Source of the DNA: an uncultured Eubacteriales bacterium
GTDB taxonomy: Bacteria; Bacillota; Clostridia; Oscillospirales; Oscillospiraceae
DNA length: 64,000 nt
Direction of reading: 5' to 3'
Assembly (NCBI GenBank): GCA_900552015.1
Contig: URXY01000004.1
Location: 1-64,000, forward strand
Part shown: positions 1 through 8,377 of the stretch, piece by piece
How positions within the stretch are numbered: the first letter of the stretch is position 1
Layout of the letters: the number at the start of each line of letters is the position of its first letter
The notes under the pieces: generated by a model
Told to the model about the DNA's origin: nothing
Database searches by the model: none
What the model saw: only the letters and a program-made list of their open reading frames with translations
Program-made: the position numbers and the translations under genes

Positions 1-5
1 AAATA

Positions 6-79
6 TTTGCGCCGCGCACGGCGCAAATGATCTTGATCCGTTTTTTGACGCGACATGCGCGTGGCAAAAAACACTTCTC
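6..79. repeat. Structured intergenic repeat, family 1, copy 1
   Basis: A hairpin (6-27; arms TTTGCGCCG and CGGCGCAAA, loop CGCA) is followed by a 12-nt linker and a palindrome at 40-72 that starts GTTTTTTG and ends CAAAAAAC with ACATG at its centre, then CACTT. The same order and linker length recur at 23105 and 31013. A further hairpin (arms 132-141 and 159-168) overlaps the last codons and stop of ygeY and may serve as its terminator. Confidence 0.7.
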
Positions 80-156
80 ACGCAGCGCGCGTCGAGCCAA
101 AGGCGAGGCGCGAAGCGGAGTGCAGCCTCTTAATATCAAATGACGGGCGAAGCACG

Positions 157-1554
157 TTATTTGATATTATTGCCCGTTAACTCCTGACGGAAGCTCGTGG
201 CGGAGCCATCCTTGTTCTCGGGCTTGTAGAGGCCGGGAACGGCGGCGTACAGCGCCGCGCAGGTGACAAGATCCTGCTTCCATGTGATCTCGTTGGGCGC
301 GTGAGCCTGAGATTCCGCGCCCGGACCGAAGCCGACACAGGGGATGCCGTAGCGGCCCTGAATGGATACGCCGTTGGTCGAGAACGTCCACTTGTCCGTC
401 AGCGGGCGGCCCGTGCGCGTGGACATGGCCTTTTCATCCGCACCGATGCGCTCGGCGCCCCAGAGGGCATGGTGCGCGTCGACGAGCGCCTGCACGTGGG
501 GCGCGGTCTCCTTGTTGATCCAGGTGGGGAAGAAAGCCTCGGTTTCGTAAACATGGCCGGTCCAGGACGGACGGTCGTACATATACATGCTGACCTTGAC
601 GTCCTTTGCGTACTTCCTGCACGCGGGAAGATCTTCGATCTCCTTGAGGCAGGACTGATACGTTTCGCCCGCGGTCATGCGGCGGTCGATGGAGATCGAA
701 CAGCTATCCGCAACGGCGCAGCGGGAGGGGGAGGTGTAGAAGATCTGGCTCGTGGTGCAGGTGCCGCGCCCAAGGAAGCGCGCATCCTCCCAATGCTCAG
801 GATTATACTTCGAATCGAGCATTTTGACAAGACCTTTAATTTCTTTATCATCGGCTGCGTCATTTTCGTTCAAATCGCGCACATTCAGGAGGACCTCGGC
901 CATCTTGTGAATGGCGTTGTCGCCGCGCTCGGGCGCGGAGCCGTGGCAGGAAACGCCGTGCATATCGACGCGGATCTCCATGCGGCCGCGGTGACCGCGG
1001 TAGATGCCGCCGTCGGTCGGCTCGGTGGAGATGACGAACTCGATCTTGCTTCTCGCATCCTCGGGGCCCTTGAAGTATTCGTTGACGATGGACTGCCAGC
1101 ACATACCGTCGCAGTCCTCCTCCTGCACGGAGCCGACGACCATGACCTTGTAGCCCGCGGGGATGAGGTCAAGGTCCTTCATGATCTTCGTACCGTAAGC
1201 GGCGGCTGCCATGCCGCCCTCCTGATCGCTGCCGCCGCGGCCGTAGATGATCTTATCATCCTCGTAGCCCTCATATGGGTCGTGCGTCCAGTTCTCGCGG
1301 TTGCCGATGCCGACGGTGTCGATGTGGGAGTCGATGGCGATGATCTTGTCGCCCGAGCCCATCCAGCCGATGACGTTGCCGAGCGCGTCGAACTCGACCT
1401 TATCGTAACCGAGCTTCTTCATCTCCTCGGCGATGCGGTGGGCGACGCCCTTTTCCTCGCAGCTCTCGCTGGGGATGGCGATCATATCACGCAGGAAGCG
1501 GGTCATATCGGGGCCGTAGGCTGCGGCTGCTTTCTTGATAGCTTCAAAATCCAT
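157..1554 (-). CDS. ygeY: YgeY-type M20 metallohydrolase (purine/selenium-linked)
   Basis: This is an M20-family zinc peptidase/deacylase of 465 aa, longer than the roughly 400 aa of E. coli YgeY. Metal-site motifs are visible: DSHIDTVG near residue 75, GRGGSDQEGG near 105 and the catalytic pair QEED near 145. The dimerisation-domain motif HGVSCHGSAP lies near 200. It is cytosolic, with no signal peptide. The start is fixed by an upstream GGAGG. In the family's usual setting it sits with ygeW, ygfK, ssnA and hydA and is required for anaerobic urate/purine breakdown; the exact amide hydrolysed is not established from sequence. It is transcribed away from a YheO-like regulator, which probably controls it. 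It has its own strong promoter at 1623-1650. Confidence 0.88.
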   Translation of the reverse strand: MDFEAIKKAAAAYGPDMTRFLRDMIAIPSESCEEKGVAHRIAEEMKKLGYDKVEFDALGNVIGWMGSGDKIIAIDSHIDTVGIGNRENWTHDPYEGYEDDKIIYGRGGSDQEGGMAAAAYGTKIMKDLDLIPAGYKVMVVGSVQEEDCDGMCWQSIVNEYFKGPEDARSKIEFVISTEPTDGGIYRGHRGRMEIRVDMHGVSCHGSAPERGDNAIHKMAEVLLNVRDLNENDAADDKEIKGLVKMLDSKYNPEHWEDARFLGRGTCTTSQIFYTSPSRCAVADSCSISIDRRMTAGETYQSCLKEIEDLPACRKYAKDVKVSMYMYDRPSWTGHVYETEAFFPTWINKETAPHVQALVDAHHALWGAERIGADEKAMSTRTGRPLTDKWTFSTNGVSIQGRYGIPCVGFGPGAESQAHAPNEITWKQDLVTCAALYAAVPGLYKPENKDGSATSFRQELTGNNIK

Positions 1555-1622
1555 GGTAGACCTCCGTTAAAAGTAATAAGAAATCAGACGATACCGTGCG
1601 AAATTTCTGTTAGACTGTCTTT

Positions 1623-1650
1623 ATCATAGCATAAGAATGGCAGTTGTCAA
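1623..1650 (-). promoter_or_regulatory. ygeY promoter
   Basis: On the minus strand TTGACA (1645-1650), a 16-nt spacer and TATGAT (1623-1628) preceded by TGC form a sigma-A promoter about 70 nt upstream of the ygeY start. Confidence 0.8.
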
Positions 1651-1689
1651 ACAAAAAATTTGAAAAGCAAAAATATTTTCAGAAAATGA

Positions 1690-1717
1690 TTGCAATTCAG
1701 CCGATTTATGGTATCAT
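1690..1717 (+). promoter_or_regulatory. Promoter of the YheO-like regulator
   Basis: TTGCAA (1690-1695), 16 nt, TATCAT (1712-1717). It is divergent from the ygeY promoter, and the two -35 boxes lie about 40 nt apart, so one bound protein could affect both. Confidence 0.6.
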
Positions 1718-1750
1718 AGGGATGAAAGAATGAGCCTTCATAAATGGAAA

Positions 1751-1769
1751 GCTGTGCAAATTGCACAGC
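1751..1769. promoter_or_regulatory. Perfect palindrome in the regulator leader
   Basis: Arms GCTGTGCAA and TTGCACAGC around a single A form a 19-bp perfect inverted repeat, just after the expected transcription start and before the Shine-Dalgarno sequence. It could be an autoregulatory operator or an RNA hairpin. Confidence 0.5.
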
Positions 1770-1801
1770 AAAACGGAGGTACGGCAGAGGAGGGATAGAC
1801 C

Positions 1802-2443
1802 ATAGAAGCCGCAACGCTGAAGACCCTAGAGCAGGTCGCAAAGGGCATTGCAGCGACCTTCGGCAGTAGCTGTGAGGTCGTGATACACGATGTGGGCGCC
1901 AAGCACCCCGAGCATTCCATCGTCGCGATCGAAAACGGCCACGTCACGGGCCGCAAGGTCGGCGATGGCGCGTCGCACGTCGTGCTCGAACAGGTGCGTC
2001 AGGCCGACGCGCAGCCAAGCGACCATCTGAGCTACCTGACCAGGACCCCGGACGGCAAGATACTCAAGTCCTCCACTATGTACATTCGCGGCAGGAACGG
2101 CAAGGTCGCGGCCATCCTCGGCATCAACTACGATATCTCGTCGCTGCTGATGGTCGAGGGCGCGGTGCACGAGCTCATCGACACGCGGGATCAGACACAG
2201 GGCGAGCCGGAAAAAATCGTCAATGTCAACGAGCTGCTCGACGAGCTCATCGCGCAGTCGGTCGCGCTGGTCGGAAAGCCTGTCGCACTGATGAACAAGG
2301 ACGACAAGATGCGTGCCATCGGCTTTTTGAGCCAGAACGGGGCATTCCTTATCACCAAGTCCGGCGACAAGGTCGCCAAATACTTCGGCATATCCAAATA
2401 CACACTTTATTCTTATATTGATAAACAACAGGAGGAGAAGTAA
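1802..2443 (+). CDS. YheO-like PAS + HTH transcriptional regulator, apparent AUA start
   Basis: The protein has an N-terminal YheO-like PAS domain (motifs CEVVIHD and HSIVAIENGHVTG) and a C-terminal HTH (KVAKYFGISKYTLYSYID). The PAS domain clearly begins upstream of the first GTG at 1880: in-frame residues TLEQVAKGIAATFGSSCEVV are family-typical. An in-frame TAG at 1796-1798 leaves no ATG, GTG or TTG before 1880. A strong GAGGAGGG (1787-1794) sits 7 nt before an ATA codon at 1802, giving 213 aa, the usual family length. An annotation starting at the 1880 GTG would truncate the domain. It is divergent from ygeY and its stop is 2 nt from the next ATG, so it probably regulates this purine locus. 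Ligand unknown. Confidence 0.75.
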   Translation: MEAATLKTLEQVAKGIAATFGSSCEVVIHDVGAKHPEHSIVAIENGHVTGRKVGDGASHVVLEQVRQADAQPSDHLSYLTRTPDGKILKSSTMYIRGRNGKVAAILGINYDISSLLMVEGAVHELIDTRDQTQGEPEKIVNVNELLDELIAQSVALVGKPVALMNKDDKMRAIGFLSQNGAFLITKSGDKVAKYFGISKYTLYSYIDKQQEEK

Positions 2444-2445
2444 CC

Positions 2446-3927
2446 ATGGGCAAGATCGATCTGAGCATCAACAAGGTCGGACTGGAGCATAACATCCAGA
2501 AGGCCAAGGAAAACAACGTCATCATCCCGACCATCGCGCAGATGCAGCACCCTGAGACCATTCCGGAAAAGATCCAGGAAAAGCTCAAGGGCGTGGGTCT
2601 GTGGGATGTGAACCCGCTGAACCTCTTCCGCATCACGTGGAAGAACGAAGCCAAGGAGACCGGCGGTCTCTATCAGGCCGTGCCGAACTACGTCGAAATT
2701 CCGCCCGAGCTCTCCGGCGTTCCCTGCCGCATCCTTGCCATGGCGGGCAAGTGGTTCCCCACGGGCTGCCACAAGGTCGGCGCTTCCTTTGGCTGCCTCG
2801 CCCCGCGTCTCGTTACCGGCCAGTTCGACGCGACGTATCATCACGCCGTGTGGCCCTCCACTGGTAACTACTGCCGCGGCGGCGCGTTCAACAGTAAGCT
2901 GCTCGCCGTCGACTCCGTCGCCATTCTCCCCGCCGAGATGAGCAAGGAGCGCTTCGACTGGCTCTCCAAGATCGCCGGTCAGGTCATCGCGACGCCGGGC
3001 TGCGAGTCCAACGTCAAGGAGATATTCGACAAGACCTGGGAGCTCAAGCAGGACCCCAGCATGATGATTTTCAACCAGTTTGAAGAGATGGGCAACCCGC
3101 TGTGGCACTACAATGTTACGGGCAATGCTCTTGCCGACCTCTTCGAGGCTGTGAAGAAGCCCGGCCAGCGTCTCGCGGGCGCGTGCTTCACCTCCGGCTC
3201 CGCCGGTACGATGAGCGCGGGCGATCTTCTCAAGGAGCGTTATCCCGGCATGAAGCTTGGCGTGGGCGAAGCTCTCCAGTGCCCGACCATCCTGAACAAC
3301 GGCTTTGGCGGCCACCGCATCGAGGGCATCGGCGACAAGCACATCCCCTGGATCCACAACGTGAAGAACACCGACATGGCCATCGCCATCGATGACGAGG
3401 ACAGCCAGCGTCTGCTGCGCCTGTTCAACACGGCAGAGGGCAAGAAGTACCTCAAAGAAGAGCTCAAGCTCTCCGACGAGCTCATCGAAAAGCTCACCTG
3501 GCTCGGCATCTCCGGCATTGCAAATGTCCTCTGCTGCATCAAGATGGCCAAGTACTATGAGCTGACCGAGGACGACGTCGTCTGCACTGTCCTGACCGAC
3601 TCCGCTGTGATGTATGGCAGCCGCATCGAGGAGCTCAACGAGAAGCACGGTGCCTACAACGAAGAAGAGGCCCGCCTCGACCACAACCTGCACATGCTTG
3701 GCCTGAAGACCGACAGCATGATGGAGCTGACGTACAACGACCGCAAGCGCATCCACAACCTCAAGTACTACACTTGGGTCGAGCAGCAGGCGCGCGACGT
3801 CAAGGACCTCAACGCGCTCTGGTACGACACCAAGGGCACGTGGGACGCCGTCCACGCGCAGGCGGCCGAGCTCGACGAGCTCATCAACGAGTTCAACGAA
3901 GAGACCGGCCTTCTCAAGGCGCTCTAA
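2446..3927 (+). CDS. Fold-type-II PLP-dependent enzyme of unknown reaction
   Basis: This 493-aa protein resembles the cysteine synthase/threonine dehydratase superfamily in its PLP segments. PTGCHKVGAS near residue 105 would place the Schiff-base lysine. STGNYCRGG near 140 is a divergent phosphate/substrate loop (family SxGNxG). FTSGSAGTMSAGD near 245 is glycine-rich. It is longer than usual for the family (about 320-400 aa), with a helical acidic C-terminus. It starts 2 nt after the regulator stop, with GGAGG inside the regulator's last codons, so it is translationally coupled. Next to ygeY and another PLP enzyme, a role in eliminating ammonia from a purine-derived amino acid such as 2,3-diaminopropionate is plausible but is inference; it is not recognisably YgeX. 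Confidence 0.75.
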   Translation: MGKIDLSINKVGLEHNIQKAKENNVIIPTIAQMQHPETIPEKIQEKLKGVGLWDVNPLNLFRITWKNEAKETGGLYQAVPNYVEIPPELSGVPCRILAMAGKWFPTGCHKVGASFGCLAPRLVTGQFDATYHHAVWPSTGNYCRGGAFNSKLLAVDSVAILPAEMSKERFDWLSKIAGQVIATPGCESNVKEIFDKTWELKQDPSMMIFNQFEEMGNPLWHYNVTGNALADLFEAVKKPGQRLAGACFTSGSAGTMSAGDLLKERYPGMKLGVGEALQCPTILNNGFGGHRIEGIGDKHIPWIHNVKNTDMAIAIDDEDSQRLLRLFNTAEGKKYLKEELKLSDELIEKLTWLGISGIANVLCCIKMAKYYELTEDDVVCTVLTDSAVMYGSRIEELNEKHGAYNEEEARLDHNLHMLGLKTDSMMELTYNDRKRIHNLKYYTWVEQQARDVKDLNALWYDTKGTWDAVHAQAAELDELINEFNEETGLLKAL

Positions 3928-3950
3928 GGATAATAAGTCTAATAGTGCCG

Positions 3951-3982
3951 AAGGGCGGGCGATACGCCCGCCCTTTGATTTT
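3951..3982 (+). terminator. Hairpin between the two PLP genes
   Basis: Arms AAGGGCGGGCG and CGCCCGCCCTT with loop ATA, followed by TGATTTT. It could be a partial terminator that tunes the downstream gene, which has its own GGAGGAG. Confidence 0.65.
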
Positions 3983-3999
3983 CTCGAAGGAGGAGCATT

Positions 4000-5244
4000 A
4001 TGCTCAAAAACGTCAAATGCGCCCGCTGCGTCAAGTGCGGGAAAGAATACGAGGCAGTGCCGAACCTCACGAACTGCGCGTGCGGCGGCATTCTCGACAT
4101 CATCTATGATTATGACTACATCAAAAAGAACCTGACGAAGGAAAAGCTCAAGGCCCGCCCGCATACCATGTGGCGCTATCGCGAGCTGCTGCCCGTCGAG
4201 GAGACGACGCCGGATACGCCGCTGCGCGTAGGCTGGAGCCCGCTCTATGAAGAGCCGCGCCTTGCCAAGCAGCTCGGCCTGAAAAAGCTCTGGGTCAAGG
4301 ATGACGGCCAGAACCCGACGGCGTCGTTAAAGGACCGCGCGTCTGCTATGGCGGTCGCCAAGGCGGGGGAGGCGGGCGCGAAGATCATCGCCTGCTCGTC
4401 TACGGGCAACGCCGCGAGCTCCCTCGCGGGCAACGCCGCGGCCGCGGGCCTCAAGACCTTCATCTTCGTTCCCGAGCGCGCGCCCAAGGGCAAGGTCGCA
4501 CAGTTGATGACCTTCGGCGCGAACGTCATCTCCGTCAAGGGCAACTATGAAGAGACGTTCGAGCTCTCGAAAAAGGCCATCGACAAGTGGAGCTGGTACA
4601 ACCGCAACGCGGCCATTAACCCATACCTGTCTGAGGGCAAGAAGACGGTCTCGCTCGAGATCGCCGAGCAGCTCGACTGGAAAATGCCGGACTATCTTGC
4701 TATCTCCGTCGGCGACGGCTGCACCATCGCAGGCGTGTGGAAGGGCCTCAAAGACCTGTACGCTATCGGCTTTATCGACAAGCTCCCGCGCCTCATTTCC
4801 GCGCAGGCCGAGGGCTGCCATCCCATCAACCGCGCCATCGCGGAGAACAAGCCCTGGGAGCCGATGGAGGAGAACACGCTGGCCGACTCCATCGCCGTCG
4901 GCGTGCCGCGCAACGCGGACAAGGCGCTCATGGCGATCCGCGAGTCGAACGGCATCGTCGTGAACGTGACGGACGAGGAGATCATGGCGGCGCAGAAGCT
5001 GCTCGGCACGACCTGCGGTGTGTTCGGCGAGCCTGCGGGCGTCACTGGCACGGCAGCAGTCAAGAAGCTCTGCGAGCAGGGCGTGCTCGGTGAGAACGAC
5101 ACGGTCGTCTCCGTCGTGACGGGCAACGGCCTCAAGGACGTGGCCAACGCCATCAAATTCTGCGGCGAGCCGATGAGCCTGCCGAACGATCTTGACCTGC
5201 TGGTCGAGGAATTCGACAAGCGCGGCATCAAGACTGAAGCGTAA
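4000..5244 (+). CDS. Threonine synthase-like PLP enzyme
   Basis: A 414-aa fold-type-II PLP enzyme. An N-terminal zinc-ribbon-like segment (CxxCxxC near residue 7 and CACGG near 27) is typical of the short threonine synthase class. The Schiff-base lysine is in SLKDRAS near 110, the loop is SSTGNAASS near 135, and GDGCTIAG and VTGNGLKD are glycine-rich PLP-phosphate motifs. By family it converts O-phosphohomoserine to threonine. No thrA or thrB neighbours are present; it follows the unassigned PLP enzyme in a purine-catabolism locus, so a related beta/gamma-elimination (for example diaminopropionate or a serine-type product) is equally possible. Start supported by GAAGGAGGAG 7 nt upstream. Confidence 0.8.
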   Translation: MLKNVKCARCVKCGKEYEAVPNLTNCACGGILDIIYDYDYIKKNLTKEKLKARPHTMWRYRELLPVEETTPDTPLRVGWSPLYEEPRLAKQLGLKKLWVKDDGQNPTASLKDRASAMAVAKAGEAGAKIIACSSTGNAASSLAGNAAAAGLKTFIFVPERAPKGKVAQLMTFGANVISVKGNYEETFELSKKAIDKWSWYNRNAAINPYLSEGKKTVSLEIAEQLDWKMPDYLAISVGDGCTIAGVWKGLKDLYAIGFIDKLPRLISAQAEGCHPINRAIAENKPWEPMEENTLADSIAVGVPRNADKALMAIRESNGIVVNVTDEEIMAAQKLLGTTCGVFGEPAGVTGTAAVKKLCEQGVLGENDTVVSVVTGNGLKDVANAIKFCGEPMSLPNDLDLLVEEFDKRGIKTEA

Positions 5245-5255
5245 CAGAAAAAGAA

Positions 5256-5290
5256 GAGTCCCGCAGATCGTTTGATCCGCGGGGCTTTTT
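5256..5290. terminator. Shared terminator between convergent genes
   Basis: An interrupted stem built around CCCGC/GCGGGG with a GATC-containing upper stem ends in TTTTT. It terminates the plus-strand PLP operon and abuts the stop of the minus-strand acyltransferase. Confidence 0.75.
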
Positions 5291-6366
5291 CATACAAAAT
5301 ACTTATTTATGATGGGGATGCGGTTCAGCAACGCAGAGATCGCAGTGGAAGCTGTGAAAACGAAAATCGCGAGCAGCGGCACGGAGAGAAAGGCGTTGCA
5401 TGAAAAGGTATCAATGCCAAAGTGCTGTAACAGCTCGATGACCATGGGGTGAACAAGGTAGACGCCGAAGCTGTATTTCGACAGCTTGCGGATGAAGGCG
5501 AGAGCCTTCGCCTGTCTGTCTCCCCCTTCTCGAGAACTCGATAGATTCAAATGCTGCTTGGCGAAGACGAAAATCGGAACGCTGGTGAGCAGCACGTTGA
5601 GCGAATCGTAATTATAGAAGACAGCGCTTGGCGCACCCTGTGCTTTAGCATGGACAACGGGGGCAAATATGGAGAAGAGAAACGCCAGAATGCCGACGGA
5701 GTAGAGGACGATCTCTTCTTTGAGGCTGAAGTCTCGGCGGCTCAGATAGTATCCGCCAATAAAATAAACCGTGAAACCGAGCGGAAAATAGCAGTAGGTA
5801 TACATGCTGACGGTTTTGATCACCATACTCAGTTGAGGCGAAACAAAGGAGGAGAACAGGGCGAGCTGGGGAAGAAGAAAGGTAAAGACGAGCGCTAACA
5901 GCAGAAAATAGTGCGAGAGAGTTTCGTTTTGCACGATAGGACGCAGGAGCGGGATGAGCAGGTACAGCCCCACGATCATGTAGAGGAACCAGAGATGATA
6001 ATGCCCTGTGATGAACTGCGAAAGCGCGGCGAGCGGGGAGACGTGACGGAAAACAAGGTCAATGAGCGCGTAGAGCGCCGACCAGAAAACAAACACACCG
6101 GCTATGCGCAGTACATTCTTTTTGAGAATGGTGCGAATGCTGATGTTCCGTCCTAAAAACAGCGCGCCGCTGATCATCACAAAGATGGGAACGGACCATT
6201 TTCCAGTGGTGCAGTACAGGTTAAAGGCGAACCATGCACGTGAACTGACATCGACATCGAGCCAGTGCTGCGCCGAAAGATGTACGGCAACGACGGCGAA
6301 GATGGCCGCGATACGAAGGATGTCGAAATAGATCACGCGTTTCGCAGCAGGATGTTCGGTAGGCAT
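5290..6366 (-). CDS. Acyltransferase 3 family membrane protein
   Basis: The protein has 358 aa and about ten hydrophobic segments. It opens with RVIYFDILRIAAIFAVVAVH, the hallmark of acyltransferase-3 (OafA/WecH) proteins, whose histidine is needed for O-acetylation. Family members transfer acetyl or other acyl groups onto cell-surface glycans or lipids. The start at 6366 is chosen because the family domain begins a few residues later; the upstream reading frame is low-complexity antisense of the neighbouring gene. It lies 40 nt downstream of a membrane protein gene and may be the last gene of the hydA operon. Substrate unknown. Confidence 0.82.
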   Translation of the reverse strand: MPTEHPAAKRVIYFDILRIAAIFAVVAVHLSAQHWLDVDVSSRAWFAFNLYCTTGKWSVPIFVMISGALFLGRNISIRTILKKNVLRIAGVFVFWSALYALIDLVFRHVSPLAALSQFITGHYHLWFLYMIVGLYLLIPLLRPIVQNETLSHYFLLLALVFTFLLPQLALFSSFVSPQLSMVIKTVSMYTYCYFPLGFTVYFIGGYYLSRRDFSLKEEIVLYSVGILAFLFSIFAPVVHAKAQGAPSAVFYNYDSLNVLLTSVPIFVFAKQHLNLSSSREGGDRQAKALAFIRKLSKYSFGVYLVHPMVIELLQHFGIDTFSCNAFLSVPLLAIFVFTASTAISALLNRIPIINKYFV

Positions 6367-6406
6367 AGGCTGTCCTCGCTTTCTGTCGTTTTGCTGGCAG
6401 GTGCGT

Positions 6407-6934
6407 TTACAACGCGGGAGTCGTGATGTCCTGCGGGGCTTCCGGCTGCTGCGCGGCGGCAACGTCTTTGCCGTCATCGGCAGGGGAGCTGGTTTCCGAT
6501 GCGGAGGGGGCTTCCGCGGCGGGCGCGGCGCTCTCGGACTGGGCCAGCGCTTCGGCACGGCCCTCCTCGCGTGCCTGTGCAACAGCCTGCTCACGTTCCT
6601 TTTCCGCCTTGGTGCGTTCCTTTTCGACCATGTGCTGGGCGTGCTTCTTTTGTAGCTTGAACACGAGCCGCAGTACGAGGGTGAGCACGACGAGGAACAG
6701 GCCGAACCAGCTCCAGAATTTCAGCTCGAAGAGCGTTTTGACCGTCCAGTATTTTGCCTGGATGCCGAGGAAGCAGAAGAGGATGGAGACCGCGAGCGCA
6801 GCGCCGAAGAGCAGCACCCACAGCACCGACTTGACGGCGCTGCGTTTGCGCACGCGCAGGTGTGCGATCAGGAACAGAATGCTCAGCAGAAAAAACGCAG
6901 GGAACTGCGCCAATAACATTTCTCTCAGGTCCAT
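6407..6934 (-). CDS. Membrane protein with cytoplasmic coiled coil, unknown function
   Basis: 175 aa. About three transmembrane segments occupy residues 8-25, 35-57 and 72-92. A charged coiled-coil stretch follows (95-135, rich in K, E, R, A and Q), then a low-complexity Ala/Pro/Glu/Ser tail. No family recognised. It begins 11 nt after the hydA stop with a GAGGT ribosome site, so it is cotranscribed with hydA. The tail is probably disordered. Nothing links it chemically to purine breakdown. Confidence 0.7.
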   Translation of the reverse strand: MDLREMLLAQFPAFFLLSILFLIAHLRVRKRSAVKSVLWVLLFGAALAVSILFCFLGIQAKYWTVKTLFELKFWSWFGLFLVVLTLVLRLVFKLQKKHAQHMVEKERTKAEKEREQAVAQAREEGRAEALAQSESAAPAAEAPSASETSSPADDGKDVAAAQQPEAPQDITTPAL

Positions 6935-6945
6935 GGGTCGTTACC

Positions 6946-8328
6946 TCACAGTGCGCATTTGCCGCGCTTTAAGTATTCGCCGGTCTTACCGCCGATGACC
7001 TTGCTGCCGTCTACCTGCAGTGTGCCGCGCAGGTAGACCTTTGACACGCCGCCATTCGTGCGGAAGCCCTCGAACGGTGTGTAGCCCGCCTTGGAGAGCA
7101 TGTCCGCACCGTGGAGCACATGGCTCGCGCCGGGGTCGTAGACGACGATATCGGCATCGCTGCCCGGGGCAATGACGCCCTTGCGGGGGAAGAGACCATA
7201 GAGCTTGGCGGGGTTCTCGCTCAGCGCGCGGCAGACGCCGCCGAGCGAGAGCTTGTTTTCATTCGCCGCGATGGTGTAGACGACCTCGCCGCGCGTTTCG
7301 ACGCCGGGAAGACCGCCGGGGATCTTCGTAAAGTCGTCGCGGCCCATGTCCTTCTGCTCGAGCGTGAACGAGCAGTGGTCGGTCGAGATGGTCTGCACCT
7401 CACCGCAGCGGAGCGCTTTCCAGAGCGCCTCACTGTCTTCCTGCGAGCGGATCGGCGGCGCGCAGACGTAGCGCGCAGCGGAGGAAAAGTCGGGATCGTA
7501 GTAAACGCCGTCGTCGAGCGCCAGATACTGCGGGCAGGTCTCGACATACACGGTCTGCCCGCGGCGGCGCGCCGCCGCGATCTCGGCGAGAGAGGCCCGG
7601 TTCGTCGTGTGGACGATGATGACGGGGGCATCCGCCGCCTGCGCGATGCGCAGCAGGCGTGAGACGGCCTCGGCCTCCAAATAGTCGGGGCGGGAGATGG
7701 GGTGCGACACTACATCCGCGCCAAGGCCGCTTGCCTTGAGTTCGGCGATGCGCGCGTCAATGACGCCCGCGTTCTCACAGTGGACGCCCGCGATGCCGCC
7801 GCGGCTTTTCAGCGCCTTGAGCGCGCGGTAGACCGCGCCGTCACCGATCATCATCGCGGGGTAGGTGAGGTACATCTTGAACGACGTGATACCGGAGTCG
7901 AACATCGCGTCGAGCTCAGACTCGATGCTCTCGTTCCAATCGTCGATGGTCATGTGGAAGCCATAGTCGCAGTAGCACTTGCCGTCGGCCTTTTTGTGCC
8001 AGAGATCAAGCCCATAGGCAAGGGATTCTCCTTTATTGGGGCAGGCGAAGTCGATGACCGTCGTCGTGCCACCGCGGATGGCGCTTTTGCTGCCGCTTTC
8101 AAAGTCATCGGCTGTCGTGGTGTTGCAAACGTCGAGATCAAAGTGCGTGTGCGCGTCGATGAAGCCGGGGAAGAGCATGCAGCCTGTCACGTCGACGACC
8201 TCGCTCTGAGCGGCGAGCTCGGGCGGGATGTGGCCGACTTTTTCGACCGTTTCCCCGTCGATGAGCACGTCGGCGCGGCGGCAGCCGCGGCCGCTGACAA
8301 CATAGCCGCCTCGAAGCAGTGTTTTCAT
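6946..8328 (-). CDS. hydA: Dihydropyrimidinase / phenylhydantoinase-type amidohydrolase
   Basis: A cyclic amidohydrolase of 460 aa, normal for the family. Visible metal-site motifs are DAHTHFD near residue 58, the carboxylated lysine in TSFKMYLT near 148, VHCENAG near 182, IIVHTTNRAS near 235 and STDHCSF near 315. The family opens the ring of dihydropyrimidines or hydantoins using two metal ions. In E. coli hydA (ygeZ) lies with ygeY, ygfK and ssnA, and the same combination here supports a role in opening a purine-derived ring. Its promoter region contains an inverted repeat (8396-8416). Downstream genes at 6407 and 5290 are probably cotranscribed. Confidence 0.87.
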   Translation of the reverse strand: MKTLLRGGYVVSGRGCRRADVLIDGETVEKVGHIPPELAAQSEVVDVTGCMLFPGFIDAHTHFDLDVCNTTTADDFESGSKSAIRGGTTTVIDFACPNKGESLAYGLDLWHKKADGKCYCDYGFHMTIDDWNESIESELDAMFDSGITSFKMYLTYPAMMIGDGAVYRALKALKSRGGIAGVHCENAGVIDARIAELKASGLGADVVSHPISRPDYLEAEAVSRLLRIAQAADAPVIIVHTTNRASLAEIAAARRRGQTVYVETCPQYLALDDGVYYDPDFSSAARYVCAPPIRSQEDSEALWKALRCGEVQTISTDHCSFTLEQKDMGRDDFTKIPGGLPGVETRGEVVYTIAANENKLSLGGVCRALSENPAKLYGLFPRKGVIAPGSDADIVVYDPGASHVLHGADMLSKAGYTPFEGFRTNGGVSKVYLRGTLQVDGSKVIGGKTGEYLKRGKCAL

Positions 8329-8377
8329 GGAAGTGACCTCCTTATCTGAAAGAAAAATACCGTATCAAATTGACAAA

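Noticed and set aside
301..1629. A long plus-strand open frame opposite ygeY
   Set aside because: It is a codon-bias shadow of ygeY in GC-rich DNA, Ala/Val/Asp-rich with no domain or ribosome site. The same applies to the long antisense frames over groEL, ygfK, lepA, infB, livJ and the nucleotidase.
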